Translations under genes and position numbers: made by a program | Notes under the pieces: generated by a model | The model's database searches: none | Told to the model about the DNA's origin: nothing | Seen by the model: only the letters and a program-made list of their open reading frames with translations | Shown here: piece after piece, positions 18,321 to 29,534 of the stretch | Position numbering within the stretch: position 1 is the stretch's first letter | How the letters are laid out: each line of letters begins with the position of its first letter | Assembly (NCBI RefSeq): GCF_021582895.2 | Contig: NZ_CP091139.2 | Coordinates: 2,728,001 to 2,792,000, forward strand | Source of the DNA: Microbacterium elymi | Lineage (GTDB): Bacteria; Actinomycetota; Actinomycetes; Actinomycetales; Microbacteriaceae | DNA length: 64,000 nt | Direction: 5' to 3'

Positions 18321-19809
18321 GTGAAGCCCGATACCGCGCCCCAGCCGACCCTGCCTGAACCGCCGGTACCCGCTCCCGCTTCGGCGGGCTCGGTGCCTAC
18401 GTCGACGGGCTCGGTGCCTACGTCGACCGGCTCGGTCCGCACGTCGACCGGCTCGGTCCGCACGTCGACGGGCTCGATCCGCACCGCGACGGGCTCGATC
18501 CGCACCGCGACGGGCTCGATCCGCACCTCGACCGCCGCCATCCGCACGCTCGGCTCGAATCCGGCCACCGCGCCGATCATGCCTGCACCCGGGCGATGCG
18601 ATCTCGACCGCGCGCCGGGTGCTCTACATCGTCCTCCTGGGCGCGCTGACCGCCCTCGGTCCGTTCACGGTCGACCTGTACCTGCCGGCGTTCCCGATCC
18701 TCGAGCAGGATTTCCAGACCACGGCCACGGCCGTCCAGCTCACGCTCACCGGAACGATGATCGGCTTCGGGCTCGGCCAGCTGATCGTGGGACCCCTCAG
18801 CGACAAGCTCGGCCGCCGCATCCCGCTGCTGATCGTCACCGGCGTGCACGTGCTGGCCAGCGCCGCCGCCGCACTGGCGCCCACCCTGCTGCTGCTGGGC
18901 GGAGCCCGCGTGCTCATGGGCGTGGGCGCCGCCGCCGGCGGCGTCGTGGCCATGGCGATGGTGCGAGACCTGTTCGGCGGGCGCCGGCTGGTCGTGATGC
19001 TGAGCCGACTCGCGCTGGTGACCGGCGCGGCGCCGGTGATCGCGCCGCTGCTGGGCTCGGCCCTGCTCGCGGTGATCCCGTGGCGCGGCATCTTCGTCGT
19101 GCTGGCGGCCTACGGGCTGGTCATGCTCGCCTGCGCGATCTTCATCCTGCCCGAGACCCTGCCCGCCGCACGCAGACAGGACCGCGGCTCGACGACCACC
19201 CGACAGCGGTACGCCGCGGTGTTCCGCGATCGCATCTTCGTCGGCGTGCTCATCATCGGCGCCATGACGTTCAGCGGGCTGTTCTCGTACCTGTCCAGTT
19301 CGTCGTTCCTGTTCCAGGAGAGCTACGGGTTCAACGCCCAGCAGTACGGCCTGCTGTTCGCGGCGAACTCTGTGGGGCTGGTCATCGGCAACCAGGTCGC
19401 CGCCCGGCTGGCCGCCCGCTTCGGCCCGCAGTGGGTGCTCGCGTTCTCGACCGCCGTCCTGGTGGCCGCCGCCGCTGCGATCGCCGGGGGCGACGCCCTC
19501 GGGCTCGGACTGTGGGGCACGATCGTGCCGCTGTTCGTGTTCATGACCGCCTGCGGCTTCACCTTCCCCTGCGTCCAGGTGCTGTCACTGGACCGGCACG
19601 GCAGCGCCGCCGGGACGGCCGCTTCGCTGATCGGATTCGCCAACAACGCGGTGGCCGGACTCATCTCGCCGATCGTGGGCCTGATCGCCAGCGAGGCCGG
19701 GATCACCCCGACCACGATGGCGGTGGTGATGATCGGCTGCTCGATCATCGGCGTGCTCTCCCTGTGGCTCGTGGTGCGACCTCGGACGGTTCCGCAGCTC
19801 GCGCCGTGA
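18321..19809 (+). CDS. Bcr/CflA-type MFS multidrug exporter with a repeat-bearing N-terminus (one frameshift)
   Basis: A 12-helix drug antiporter: YIVLLGALTALGPFTVDLYLPAFP, then GQLIVGPLSDKLGRRIPLL (motif A) and PLLGSALLAVIPWRGIF are Bcr/CflA hallmarks. GTG 18321, with GGAAG 5 nt upstream, gives a 95-residue soluble leader before helix 1; most of it is seven SVPTSTG-like heptapeptides. An extra G near 18594 (GG to GGG) must be removed to join leader and transporter; corrected length about 495. If the leader is not translated, GTG 18619 is the fallback start. Confidence 0.85.
18390..18536 (+). repeat. Seven 21-bp tandem units in the MFS leader
   Basis: Seven exact-length units of 21 bp encode S-V/I-P/R-T-S/A-T-G/A in frame. 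Units drift in adjacent pairs (two VPT, two VRT, two IRT), which points to stepwise duplication. Confidence 0.9.
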
Positions 19810-19817
19810 TTCCGCAC

Positions 19818-19831
19818 TGAGAGCGCTCCCA
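19818..19831 (+). promoter_or_regulatory. LacI-type operator 1
   Basis: TGAGAGCGCTCCCA is a near-palindrome around the central CG typical of LacI/GalR family sites. It lies 128 bp upstream of the binding-protein gene. Confidence 0.65.
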
Positions 19832-19893
19832 TTGGTTATCAAGCCGTTACCCCTCAGCGGTTGAATGCGCTCGGTGTGCACGGTACGTTCGGC

Positions 19894-19907
19894 TGTAAGC
19901 GCTTGCG
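19894..19907 (+). promoter_or_regulatory. LacI-type operator 2
   Basis: TGTAAGCGCTTGCG is a second LacI-type palindrome around CG, 76 bp downstream of the first and 52 bp before the start codon. The pair suggests sugar-responsive repression, possibly with looping. Confidence 0.65.
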
Positions 19908-19958
19908 GCCCACCCGGCCGCGTGGCGTGCGTGCTTGCACCTTGACGAGGAGGATCAC

Positions 19959-21293
19959 ATGGCAAAGTCGATTCGACGCACCGTGATGCTCCCGCTGGCC
20001 CTTCTGGGCGTGGCGGGAATCGCACTCACCGGCTGCGCAGAGACCGGCAGCGGCGGCGGCAACGGCGGTGACGACCTGAAGGGTCAGACCGTCCACCTGT
20101 CGGGCGGCATCACCGGGTCGGAGGCGGACCTGCTGAACAAGTCCTTCGACCAGTTCACCAAGGACACCGGGATCAAGGTCGAGTACACCGGCGACAAGAG
20201 CTTCGAGGGAAACATCGTCACCAAGGTGCAGGGCGGCTCGGCCCCCGACATCGCGATCGTCCCGCAGCCCGGTCTGCTGAACTCGCTCATCGGCACCGGC
20301 GAGGTGCAGAAGGCCGACGACACGGTCAGCGCGAACGTGGACAAGTACTGGGGCAAGGACTGGAAGAACTACGGCACCGCGGACGGCACGTTCTACGCCG
20401 CCCCGATGCTGGCCAACGTCAAGGGCTACGTCTGGTACTCGCCGGCCGAGTTCAAGAAGTGGGGCGTCGAGGTCCCGACCACGTGGGACGGCGTGCTGTC
20501 CCTGACCAAGACCATCCAGGAGAAGACCGGCAAGGCGCCGTGGTGCGCGGGCTTCGCGTCCGGTGACGCGTCCGGCTGGCCGGGCACCGACTGGATCGAG
20601 GACCTCGTGCTGCGTCAGTCCGGTCCGGACGTCTACGACCAGTGGGTGGCCGGCACGGTGAAGTTCACCGACCCGCAGATCAAGAAGGCGTTCGACGCGG
20701 TCGGCTCGATCCTGCTGGACAAGTCGTACGTCAACGCCGGCTTCGGCGACGTCAAGAGCATCAACTCGACGGCGTTCGCGGATGTCGCGGCCAAGGTCGC
20801 CGACGGCACCTGCGCCCTGACCCACCAGGCATCCTTCCTGTCCTCCAACTTCCTCGACGTGAAGACCAAGGACGGCAAGGCGCCGACCGTGGCCCCGGAC
20901 GGCGACGTGTACGCCTTCGTCCTGCCGGGCATCCAGGAGGGCTCGAACGCGGTCGAGGGCGGTGGCGAGTTCGTCGCCCGCTTCGCGGACACCGCGGCTG
21001 CCAAGAAGGTCCAGGAGTTCATGACCACGCCGGACTTCGCCAACGCGCGCGTCAAGCTCGGCGGCGTGATCTCGGCCAACAAGGGCGCCGACCCGACGCT
21101 GGCCTCCAGCCAGTTCCTCACCGACGCGATGAAGATCATGCAGGACCCGAACACGGTCATGCGCTTCGACGCGTCCGACCTCATGCCGGCCACCGTCGGG
21201 TCCGGGTCGTTCTGGAAGGGCATGGTCAGCTGGATCGACGGCATGTCCACCGACGATGTCCTCGCCGCCATCCAGGCGGGTTACGAGAACTAG
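19959..21293 (+). CDS. ABC transporter sugar-binding lipoprotein (alpha-glucoside type)
   Basis: A 444-residue extracellular binding protein. The lipobox is ITLAG-like: IALTGC with Cys at about residue 27. The mature part has family 1 solute-binding features (GGSAPDIAIVPQPGLLNSL, MLANVKGYVWYSPAEFKKWG, TTWDGVLSLTK) and ends WKGMVSWIDGMSTDDVL. Its closest style is AglE/alpha-glucoside proteins. ATG 19959 follows GAGGAGGATC. First gene of a three-gene transport operon under two LacI-type operators. Confidence 0.92.
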   Translation: MAKSIRRTVMLPLALLGVAGIALTGCAETGSGGGNGGDDLKGQTVHLSGGITGSEADLLNKSFDQFTKDTGIKVEYTGDKSFEGNIVTKVQGGSAPDIAIVPQPGLLNSLIGTGEVQKADDTVSANVDKYWGKDWKNYGTADGTFYAAPMLANVKGYVWYSPAEFKKWGVEVPTTWDGVLSLTKTIQEKTGKAPWCAGFASGDASGWPGTDWIEDLVLRQSGPDVYDQWVAGTVKFTDPQIKKAFDAVGSILLDKSYVNAGFGDVKSINSTAFADVAAKVADGTCALTHQASFLSSNFLDVKTKDGKAPTVAPDGDVYAFVLPGIQEGSNAVEGGGEFVARFADTAAAKKVQEFMTTPDFANARVKLGGVISANKGADPTLASSQFLTDAMKIMQDPNTVMRFDASDLMPATVGSGSFWKGMVSWIDGMSTDDVLAAIQAGYEN

Positions 21294-21401
21294 TCCCAGG
21301 CAATAGCATCGGCAGGGTGGGCGCTCCTTTCAGGGGCACCCGCCCTGCCGCCGTCGAAGCAAGGAAGACGAGCACGCCGATGTGCTCAGAGAGGCAGGAC
21401 C

Positions 21402-22733
21402 ATGGCGACCGTGATCGAGCCGTCCACCGGGCTTCCGGGCCCGGAGACGAGGCGAGGCAGCCGAACGTCGCGCCGCGTCACCGGCATCATCGTCCTCGTG
21501 GCGTCCGTGCTGCTGGTGGCGCTGTTCCTGTTCATGCTCCTGCAGGGGCCGGATGAGGACGCGCCGCCGACCTCGCTCGGGTTCTCGCTGAACAGCTTCT
21601 TCGTCTGGATCGGCGGGCTCGGTCCGCTGGTGCAGATCCCGATCGTGGTGGTGCTGTTCGCCGCCGTGGTCGGCATCATCCTCCTGCTCATCGAGTATGC
21701 GCCCCGCCCGGGCCCCGGGTACTTCTGGCTGCGCGTGGCGGCGTGCTTCATCATCCCGGTGATCGCCTTCATGGTGATGCGGCCGTACCAGAACGCGGTC
21801 GTCTACGTCGTCGGCATCGCGCTGCTGGCCGGCGCCATCCTGTTCTTCGCCGACTACCGCTCGCGGCAGGGCACCGGCTACGTCTTCCAGCTGATCATCT
21901 TCATGGCCCCGGCGGCGCTCCTCCTGCTGACCGGGCTGGTCTACCCGGCGATCTCCACGATCGTGCAGTCGTTCTTCGATAAGACCGGCAAGGACTTCGT
22001 CTGGTTCGACAACTACGTCTGGACGTTCACCAACCCGTACGGGTTCTGGTCGGTGATCAACACCGTCATCTGGGCGCTGATCGCCCCGATCGTGGCCACC
22101 GGCATCGGCCTGATCTACGCGGCGTTCGTCGACCGGGCGCGCGGCGAGAAGTTCCTCAAGCTGTGGGTGTTCATGCCGGTGGCGATCTCGTTCGTCGGGG
22201 CCGGCATCATCTGGAAGTTCGTCTACGACTACCGGCAGGGCCAGCAGATCGGCATCCTGAACGCGATCATCACCTGGTTCGGCGGCCAGCCGATCGGCTG
22301 GCTGGACGCGCAGCCGCTGGTGAACACCATCTGCCTGCTGGCGGTGTTCATCTGGAGCCAGACCGGCTTCGCCATGGTGATCCTGTCGGCCTCGATCAAG
22401 GCCGTGCCGATGGATCAGCACGAGGCGGCCCAGCTGGACGGCGCGAGCGCCCTGCAGCGATTCTTCAACGTGACGATCCCCGGCATCCGGGGCTCGCTGA
22501 TCGTCGTGCTGACCACGATCACCATCGCCGCGCTGAAGGTGTACGACATCGTCGCGGTGATGACCGGCGGACGCTCGAACAGCTCGGTGCTGGGCTTCGA
22601 GATGGTCAACCAGCAGCAGCGGTTCCAGAGCTACGGCCACTCGTCGGCGCTGGCGGTGGTGCTGTTCCTGTTCGTGCTCCCGCTGATCATCTACAACGTG
22701 GTACAGATGCGCAAGCAGAAGGAGATCCGCTGA
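21402..22733 (+). CDS. ABC sugar permease 1 with N-terminal membrane extension
   Basis: 443 residues. The C-terminal 290 residues are a MalF/AglF-type permease with the EAA loop (MDQHEAAQLDGASALQRFFNVTIPGI). The first 150 residues add four extra helices (ITGIIVLVASVLLVALFLF and others), which is larger than a standard MalF-like subunit but seen in alpha-glucoside systems. Stop overlaps the next start (TGATGG), so the two permeases are coupled. Confidence 0.92.
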   Translation: MATVIEPSTGLPGPETRRGSRTSRRVTGIIVLVASVLLVALFLFMLLQGPDEDAPPTSLGFSLNSFFVWIGGLGPLVQIPIVVVLFAAVVGIILLLIEYAPRPGPGYFWLRVAACFIIPVIAFMVMRPYQNAVVYVVGIALLAGAILFFADYRSRQGTGYVFQLIIFMAPAALLLLTGLVYPAISTIVQSFFDKTGKDFVWFDNYVWTFTNPYGFWSVINTVIWALIAPIVATGIGLIYAAFVDRARGEKFLKLWVFMPVAISFVGAGIIWKFVYDYRQGQQIGILNAIITWFGGQPIGWLDAQPLVNTICLLAVFIWSQTGFAMVILSASIKAVPMDQHEAAQLDGASALQRFFNVTIPGIRGSLIVVLTTITIAALKVYDIVAVMTGGRSNSSVLGFEMVNQQQRFQSYGHSSALAVVLFLFVLPLIIYNVVQMRKQKEIR

Positions 22734-23705
22734 TGGCTCTCACCGAGGCGGACATTCCCGCCGACACCCGGGCCGCGCGCACCGTCGACCGCGACACCCG
22801 CAAGGACGAGCGGGACGCCCGCAAGCGCCTCACCTCGCGCGGTGCCACCCTCGCGGCGGCGATCATCGCGGTCGTCTGGACGATCCCGACGTTCGGGCTG
22901 TTCGTCACCTCGTTCCGGCCGGGCGCCGATTCGAACACCACGGGCTGGTGGACGGTCTTCGTCAACCCCAGCTTCACGCTCTCGAACTACTTCGATGCGC
23001 TCACCTCCGGCGGCACGGCCCTGACACTCGGGCAGTCGTTCCTGAACTCGCTGGCGATCGCGATCCCAGCCACCCTGATCCCGATCTCGATCGCCGCCCT
23101 GGCCGCGTACGCGTTCGCCTGGATCCCGTTCAAGGGCCGCGGCATCCTGTTCGTGTTCGTCTTCGCGCTGCAGATCGTGCCGATCCAGATGGCGCTGGTG
23201 CCGCTGCTGAGTCTGTTCTCGCGCGGTCTGACCATCGCCGGCGTCGGGATCTTCCCCGGGTTCACCCTGCGCGACGTCGACCACAGCTTCGCGACGGTAT
23301 GGATCGCGCACGCGATCTTCGCCCTGCCGCTGGCGATCTTCCTGCTGCACAACTTCATCTCCGAGATCCCGAACGAGCTGATCGAGGCCGCCCGGGTGGA
23401 CGGCGCCGGGCATGGGCAGATCTTCTTCCGGATGATCATCCCGCTGGCCATGCCGGCTATCGCCTCGTTCGCGATCTTCCAGTTCCTGTGGGTGTGGAAC
23501 GACCTGCTGGTGGCCACGATCTTCGCGCCGAGTTCGTCGCTGCCGCTGACCCAGACGCTGAACTCGCTGTCGGGCACGTGGGGAGACCGCTGGTACCTGC
23601 AGTCGGCCGGCACCTTCATCTCGATCATCGTGCCGCTGATCGTGTTCTTCGCGCTCGGAGCGGTTCTTCGTGCGCGGCCTGATGGCCGGTGCGACGAAGG
23701 GGTAG
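22733..23705 (+). CDS. ABC sugar permease 2 (frameshift near the C-terminus)
   Basis: About 323 residues, AglG/MalG type: the EAA loop is NELIEAARVDGAGHGQIFFRMIIPLAMP. Near 23660, GCGCTGCAGCGG is rendered GCGCTCGGAGCGG; correcting it ends the protein ...QRFFVRGLMAGATKG at TAG 23703. The uncorrected frame would run on for 110 residues over the next gene. No ATP-binding subunit is encoded here; a shared MsiK-type ATPase is likely (inference). Confidence 0.9.
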
Positions 23706-23716
23706 CGGGGCGGGCT

Positions 23717-24218
23717 TCAGCGACGGCCGAGCTCGCGGACCGGCTCGAGCCGGAACAGGCGCACGGTGCGGCCGGACTCGCGCTCGTAGGAGCGGTAGTT
23801 CGGCCACTGCGCCTCGATGCGCCGCCAGGCCTCATCGCGGCCCTCGTCCGGGATCGGGTCGGCGCGCACGGCGAGGCGCCGACCGCGCACGGTGATCTCG
23901 GCGTCGGGATGCGCGCGCAGGTTGGTCGTCCAGGACGGATGCCGCGTCCCGGCGAAGTTGGTGCCGGCGACGATCGCCCGGCCCGCGTCGTCCGGCGTAT
24001 ACATCAGCTGGACGTCGCGGGGACGACCCGACTTCGCCCCGATCGTGTGCAAGCGTGAGCGAGGGGACCAGCAGCGCGCTGATCGGCATGCGACCGCCGG
24101 CGACGATCCGGAACAGCCGTTCGAGCACCGGCATGAGGCGTCGTCCGAGACGACGGAAGGCCGCGGTCTGGGTCAGCGGGGCGACCAGAGTGCGCACCGC
24201 GCGCTGAAGGGACGCCAT
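23717..24218 (-). CDS. Nitroreductase/deazaflavin-dependent oxidoreductase family protein (one frameshift)
   Basis: About 166 residues of the Ddn-like split-barrel family, which uses F420H2. TIGAKSGRPRDVQLMYTPD, NFAGTRHPSWTTNLRAHPDAEI and AQWPNYRSYERESGRTVRLFRL are diagnostic. An insertion at 24051 (GCAGC to GCAAGC) splits off the first 57 residues; corrected it reads VPSLTLHTIGAKSG. Start ATG 24218. Convergent with the sugar permease operon. Confidence 0.88.
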
Positions 24219-24268
24219 GCGCTCATTCTGCCGCATCGCGAAGACCCTGCCATGGCTAGGCTGAGCGC

Positions 24269-26174
24269 ATGACCGTGCCCGAGGATGCCGCCGTCACCGC
24301 CGCCCAAGCCGAGCTCAAGCGCCTGCGCGCCGAGGCGGACGCCGCACAAGCCGCGTTGAAGGCGGCCCAGGCCCAGGCTGCGCTCGCCGCGGCCGAGGCG
24401 GAGGCCGCGAAGGCGGGCAGTCTCGCCGGGGCGGATGCCGCGCCCGCCGCGGCGCCGGCGTCCGAGACCGCGGCGGCGCCGGCGGCGCCGGCCGAGGCGC
24501 CCGCGGACGCGGCGCCCGCGCCGGCGAAGAGCCCGGCACCGGCGGCCGCACCGGCGCCGGACGACGCGCCGGCCGCAGGTCCGCTGGACCCGGCCGAGAT
24601 CCAGGCGATCGTCGAGGGCTACACGTTCCAGGCCGACACCCTCGACCTGGGCGCCCTGGTGAACACCGACCCGGTGCCGGCCGCGCAGATCCGCATCCCG
24701 CTGGCGATGCTGAACCGCCACGGCCTGGTCGCCGGAGCCACCGGCACCGGCAAGACCCGCACGCTGCAGGGCCTGGCCGAGCAGCTCGCCGCGAAGGGCG
24801 TGCCGGTGTTCGCGGCCGACATCAAGGGCGACCTCAGCGGGATGGCCACCCCGGGCGAGTCGAGCGAGAAGCTGCTGGCCCGCACCGAGGGCATCGGGCA
24901 GGACTGGAAGCCCGAGGCATCCGTCGTCGAATATCTCGCTCTCGGCGGCGTCGGCCACGGCGTGCCGGTGCGCGCGACAGTGTCGGGCTTCGGTCCGCTT
25001 GCTCGAGCAAGGTGCTGGGGCTGAACCAGACGCAGGAGTCCAGTCTCGGCCTGGTGTTCCACTACGCCGACGCGGCCGGCCTCGCCCTCGTCGACCTGTC
25101 GGATCTGCGTGCCGTGCTCACCTACCTCACCAGCGACGAGGGCAAGGGCGAGCTGAAGGGCATCGGCGGTCTGTCGGCCGCCACCGCCGGCGTGATCCTG
25201 CGCGAGCTGATCACGTTCGCCGATGCCGGGGCGGACGTGTTCTTCGGCGAGCCCGAGTTCGACGTGAAGGACATCCTGCGCATCGCTGCCGACGGACGCG
25301 GCGTGATCAGCCTGCTCGAGGTGCCGGGCGTGATCGACAAGCCCACCCTGTTCTCGACGTTCCTGATGTACCTGCTGGCCGAGCTGTTCGAGATCCTGCC
25401 CGAGGTGGGGGATGCCGACAAGCCCAAGCTGGTGTTCTTCTTCGACGAGGCGCATCTGCTGTTCCGGGACGCCTCGAAGGACTTCCTCGCCTCGATCACC
25501 CAGACCGTCCGGCTGATCCGCTCGAAGGGGGTCGGCGTCTTCTTCGTCACACAGACCCCGAAGGACCTGCCCTCGGATGTGCTCGGCCAGCTGGGATCCC
25601 GCGTGCAGCACGCGCTGCGCGCCTTCACCCCGGACGACGCGAAAGCGCTCAAGGCCACCGTCGGCACGTACCCGCACTCGGGCTACGACCTGGAGCGCGT
25701 GCTGCAGGAGCTCGGCACCGGCGAGGCCATCGTGACGGTGATGAGCGAGAAGGGGGCTCCGACCCCGGTCGCCTGGACCCGGTTGCGCGCACCGCAGGGG
25801 CTGATGTCGCCGACCCCGATCCGCAGATCGCCGCGGCGATCAAGGCCTCCCCGCTGCTGGCCCGCTACGGCACGGCGATCGACCCCGAATCGGCGCGCGA
25901 GATCCTCACGGCGAAGCTCAACGCCGCCGCCGAACAGGATGCGGCGGCCGAGGCGGCCAAGGCCAAGGCCGACGCCGATGCCGACGCGGCAAAGGCGAAG
26001 GCCGCGGCCGACAAGAAGGCCCAGGCCGAGTACGACCGGCTGATGCGATCGACCTCGGGCCGGACGAGCACCCGGAAGCAGAAGTCGCCGATCGAGGAGA
26101 TCCTCGGCTCGCGCACCACGCAGACCCTGCTCAACGGCGTGATCCGGGGAATCTTCGGCACCGGACGGCGTTGA
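24269..26174 (+). CDS. DUF853 / HerA-type ATPase (two frameshifts)
   Basis: About 635 residues. A short coiled coil ([20 protein letters not shown]) and an Ala/Pro linker of about 70 residues precede the ATPase core: Walker [11 protein letters not shown], Walker [13 protein letters not shown] and the C-terminal [20 protein letters not shown]. These proteins belong to the FtsK-HerA superfamily; their cellular job is poorly known. Breaks near 24994 (in GCTGCTG) and 25817 (C-run one short) are sequence errors. Family members normally lack this long Ala/Pro leader. Confidence 0.88.
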
Positions 26175-26213
26175 CACCGCGGCGCGGAGCACCCGAGGTC
26201 GTACGCTGGAGTC

Positions 26214-26697
26214 ATGCGCTACTCGGCCGCCGTGATCACCGTTTCGGACCGCGCCAGCCGCGGTGAGCGAGAGGATGTCAGCGGCCCGATCGCGGTCGCC
26301 GCGCTCCGTGAGGCCGGGTTCGCCTGCGCCGACCCGATCGTCATCCCGGACGGCGCCGACCCGGTCGAAGACGCGCTGCGCGATGCGCTCACCGACGGCA
26401 TCCGGGTCATCGTGACCACCGGCGGGACCGGAATCGGGCCGCGGGACGAGACGCCCGAGGGCACCGAGCGCGTCATCACCGTCGCCATCCCCGGCATCGC
26501 CGAAGAGCTTGCGTCGCCGCAGCGCCGCCGAGAAGCCCACCGGCATGCTCTCCCGCGGCATCTCGGGCATCGCCGAGGCGGCGTTCATCGTGAACCTGCC
26601 GGGGTCGCCGGCGGCGGTCGAGGCGGGGATGCCGCTGGTGATCGCCGTCGCCCCGCACGCGCTGGGCCAGCTGCGCGGCGAGGACCATCTGCGATGA
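26214..26697 (+). CDS. MogA/MoaB-type molybdopterin adenylyltransferase (one frameshift)
   Basis: About 160 residues. VITVSDRASRGEREDVSG, VTTGGTGIGPRDETPEGT and SRGISGIAEAAFIVNLPGSP are the family's active-site segments. The enzyme adenylylates molybdopterin before Mo insertion. An extra T at 26510 (GCTGC to GCTTGC) moves the last third to another frame; corrected it reads AEELRRRSAAEKPTGMLSRG. Its stop overlaps moaE (ATGA). First gene of the molybdenum island. Confidence 0.92.
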
Positions 26698-27119
26698 CCA
26701 TCCTGATCGCGCAGATCAGCGATCAGCCGCTGGACGAGGCGGCGCACCGCGCCGCGGTGGACGACCCGCGGATGGGCGCGGAGCTCGCGTTCGTCGGGAG
26801 GGTGCGCGATCACGACCCGGATGCCGCATCCGCCGTCGTCGCGCTCGAGTACACCGCGCACCCGGACGCCGAGGCCACGCTGCGCACCTTGGCCGAGCAG
26901 GCGATCGGCGACGCCGACGTGCGGGTGGCGGTGAGCCATCGCATCGGCCGCCTCACCGTGGGCGAGGCTGCAGTGGTGGTCGCCGTCGCCGGCGCCCACC
27001 GGGGCGAGGCGTTCGAGGTGTGCCGCACCCTGATCGAGTCGATCAAGCACAGCCTGCCGGTGTGGAAGCGACAGGTCGAGGCCGACGGCACGACCGCGTG
27101 GAAGGGCCTCGGCGGCTGA
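26694..27119 (+). CDS. moaE: Molybdopterin synthase catalytic subunit
   Basis: 141 residues. GAELAFVGRVRDHDPD, VALEYTAHPDAEATL, VAVSHRIGRLTVGEAAVVVAV and the active-site Lys region IKHSLPVWKRQ are intact. With MoaD it converts precursor Z to molybdopterin. Overlaps mogA by 4 bp. The partner moaD is at 29619 on the other strand. Confidence 0.95.
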   Translation: MTILIAQISDQPLDEAAHRAAVDDPRMGAELAFVGRVRDHDPDAASAVVALEYTAHPDAEATLRTLAEQAIGDADVRVAVSHRIGRLTVGEAAVVVAVAGAHRGEAFEVCRTLIESIKHSLPVWKRQVEADGTTAWKGLGG

Positions 27120-27189
27120 CCGGGACCCGGATATCCGGTGAATGGAAACGGTGAACGGGGCGGGCGCCGCCATCGCCTAGCCTGGGAGC

Positions 27190-29508
27190 ATGGCGACGAA
27201 GCCCCCCACCCAGGACATCGACGAATCCCTCATCCGCGTCAGCGACCCGAAGAAGGTCGCCGTGGGCGTGCCGGCGATCCTGCATGCGCTGCAGATCGCC
27301 GAGCAGCAGATGGGCGTCGGGCGCAGGCATCCAGACCCTCCTCCGGGTGAACCAGAAGGACGGGTTCGACTGCCCCGGCTGCGCATGGCCCGAGTCTGAT
27401 CGCCGGCACATCGCCGAGTTCTGCGAGAACGGCGCGAAGGCCGTGGCCGAAGAAGCGACGCTGCGCCGGGTCGAGCCGGAGTTCTTCGCCGCACACTCGA
27501 TGGTCGAGCTGGCCGGGCACGACGACTGGTGGCTGGGCCAGCAGGGGCGGCTGACGCATCCCATGATCCTCGACGAGGGCGCCACGCACTACCGGCCGAT
27601 CTCGTGGGATGACTCGCTGCGCGAGATCGCCGACGCGGTGCGGGGGCTGGACGACCCGGACGAGGCGATCTTCTACACCTCCGGCCGGACCTCGAACGAG
27701 GCGGCATTCCTCTACCAGCTGCTGGTGCGCGGCGTCGGGACGAACAACCTGCCGGACTGCTCCAACATGTGCCACGAATCGTCGGGCTCGGCCCTGAACG
27801 AGACCATCGGGATCGGCAAGGGCACCGTCTCGCTCGAGGACGTGCACAACGCCTCGCTGCTGATCATCGCCGGGCAGAACCCCGGCACGAACCACCCGCG
27901 GATGCTGTCGGCGCTCGAGAAGGCGAAGCAGAACGGCGCCACGATCATCGCGGTCAACCCGCTGCCGGAGGCAGGGCTCCTCCGCTTCGAGAACCCGCAG
28001 ACGCCACGCGGCGTGATCCTGGGCGGCACGCAGATCGCCGACAGCTTCCTGCAGATCCGGCTCGGCGGCGACCAGGCGCTGTTCCAGGCGATCGGCAAGC
28101 ATCTGCTGGAGGTCGAGGATGCCGAGGGCGGTGTGCTCGACCACGACTTCATCGCCGCGCACACGACCGGCTTCGACGCGTATCGGGGGGCGCTGGCGGA
28201 CGCCTCGTGGGCCGAGCTGTGCGAGGCCACCGGCCTGACCGAGCAGACCCTGCGGGACGCGGGCGACCAGGTCCGCGCCTCGGGCGCGACCATCGTCTGC
28301 TGGGCGATGGGCCTGACCCAGCACAAGCACTCCGTGCCCACGCTGCGCGAGATCGTGAATGTGCTGCCTCGCAGGGCAACTTCGGCCGGCCCGGCGCGGG
28401 CGTGTGCCCGGTGCGCGGCCACTCGAACGTGCAGGGCGACCGCACGGTCGGGATCTACGAGAAGCCGTCGGAGGAGTTCCTGGCGGCGCTGGACGCAGAG
28501 TTCGCGTTCGCCGCGCCGCGCGAACACGGGTACGACACGGTGAACGCGATCCGCGCCATGCGCGACGGCCGGTCGCGGTTCTTCATGGGGATGGGCGGCA
28601 ACTTCGTCTCGGCCACCCCCGACACCGCCGTCACCGAGGCGGCGCTGCGCCGGTGCGAGCTGACCGTCCAGGTGTCCACGAAGCTGAACCGCTCGCACGT
28701 GGTCACGGGCCGGCGGGCCATCATCCTGCCCACCCTGGGGCGCACCGACCGTGACCGGCGCGGCGGGCGCGAGCAGCGCGTGACCGTCGAGGACTCGATG
28801 GGCGCCGTGCACTCCTCGCGCGGCCGGCTCGCGCCGCCGTCGGAGGATCTGCTCAGCGAGGTCGCGATCGTCGCCCGCCTCTGCGCGCTGATCTTCGCCG
28901 GCCGGGACGGCGTCCCGCAGGCGGACTGGGCGCAGCTGGAGGGCGACTACGCTCTGATCCGCTCGCACATCGAGCGTGTCGTGCCGGGCTTCGACGACTT
29001 CGAGCGGCGCGTCGACAAGGGCCGCACACTGCATCTGCCGAACGGGCCGCGCGACTCCCGGAGCTTCGCGACATCCGACGGCAAGGCCCACTTCACCGCC
29101 AACACGCTGGAGTATCCGCGGATCCCCGAGGGACGCATCCTGCTGCAGACGCTGCGGTCGCACGACCAGTACAACACCACCATCTACGGCAAGGACGACC
29201 GGTACCGCGGCATCCACGGGGGCCGTCGGGTGGTGATGGTCAACGCGGACGACATCCGCGAGCTCGGGTTCGCCGAGGACGAGATCATCGACCTGGTCTC
29301 GGAGTGGCGCGCCCCGGACGGGCACGTCGAAGAGCGTCGCGCCGAGGAGTTCCGCATCGTGGCGTACAGCACGCCGCGGGGCAACGCGGCGGCGTATTAT
29401 CCCGAGACGAACGTGCTGGTGCCGCTGGACTCGGTCGCCGATGTCAGCGGCACGCCCACCTCGAAGTCGGTGGTGGTGCGCCTGGAGCACCGCGGGGCTC
29501 CGGCCTAG
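27190..29508 (+). CDS. FdhF/YdeP-family molybdopterin oxidoreductase, alpha subunit (two frameshifts)
   Basis: About 772 residues. NQKDGFDCPGCAWPE near the N-terminus, the Mo-ligand region NNLPDCSNMCHESSG, then AGQNPGTNHPRMLSALE and GNFGRPGAGVCPVRGHSNVQGDRT match the YdeP/formate dehydrogenase-like group. Insertion at 27326 (GCAGC to GCAGGC) and garbling near 28360 (GTGCTGCTGCTGCAG region) break the frame. Substrate is not proven; formate is plausible because fdhD lies in the same island. No beta or gamma subunit is adjacent, so a soluble or acid-resistance type role is possible. Confidence 0.87.
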
Positions 29509-29534
29509 CCACAGCGGCCGGGCCGACGCGGTCG

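Noticed and set aside
19901..19906. GCTTGC in LacI-type operator 2 as another insertion error
   Set aside because: The T completes the operator symmetry (AAGCGCTT), so the base is probably real.
23706..24058. Long C-terminal extension of sugar permease 2
   Set aside because: Produced by a garbled GCTGCAGC; the correct frame stops at 23705 and the extension is antisense to the deazaflavin oxidoreductase gene.
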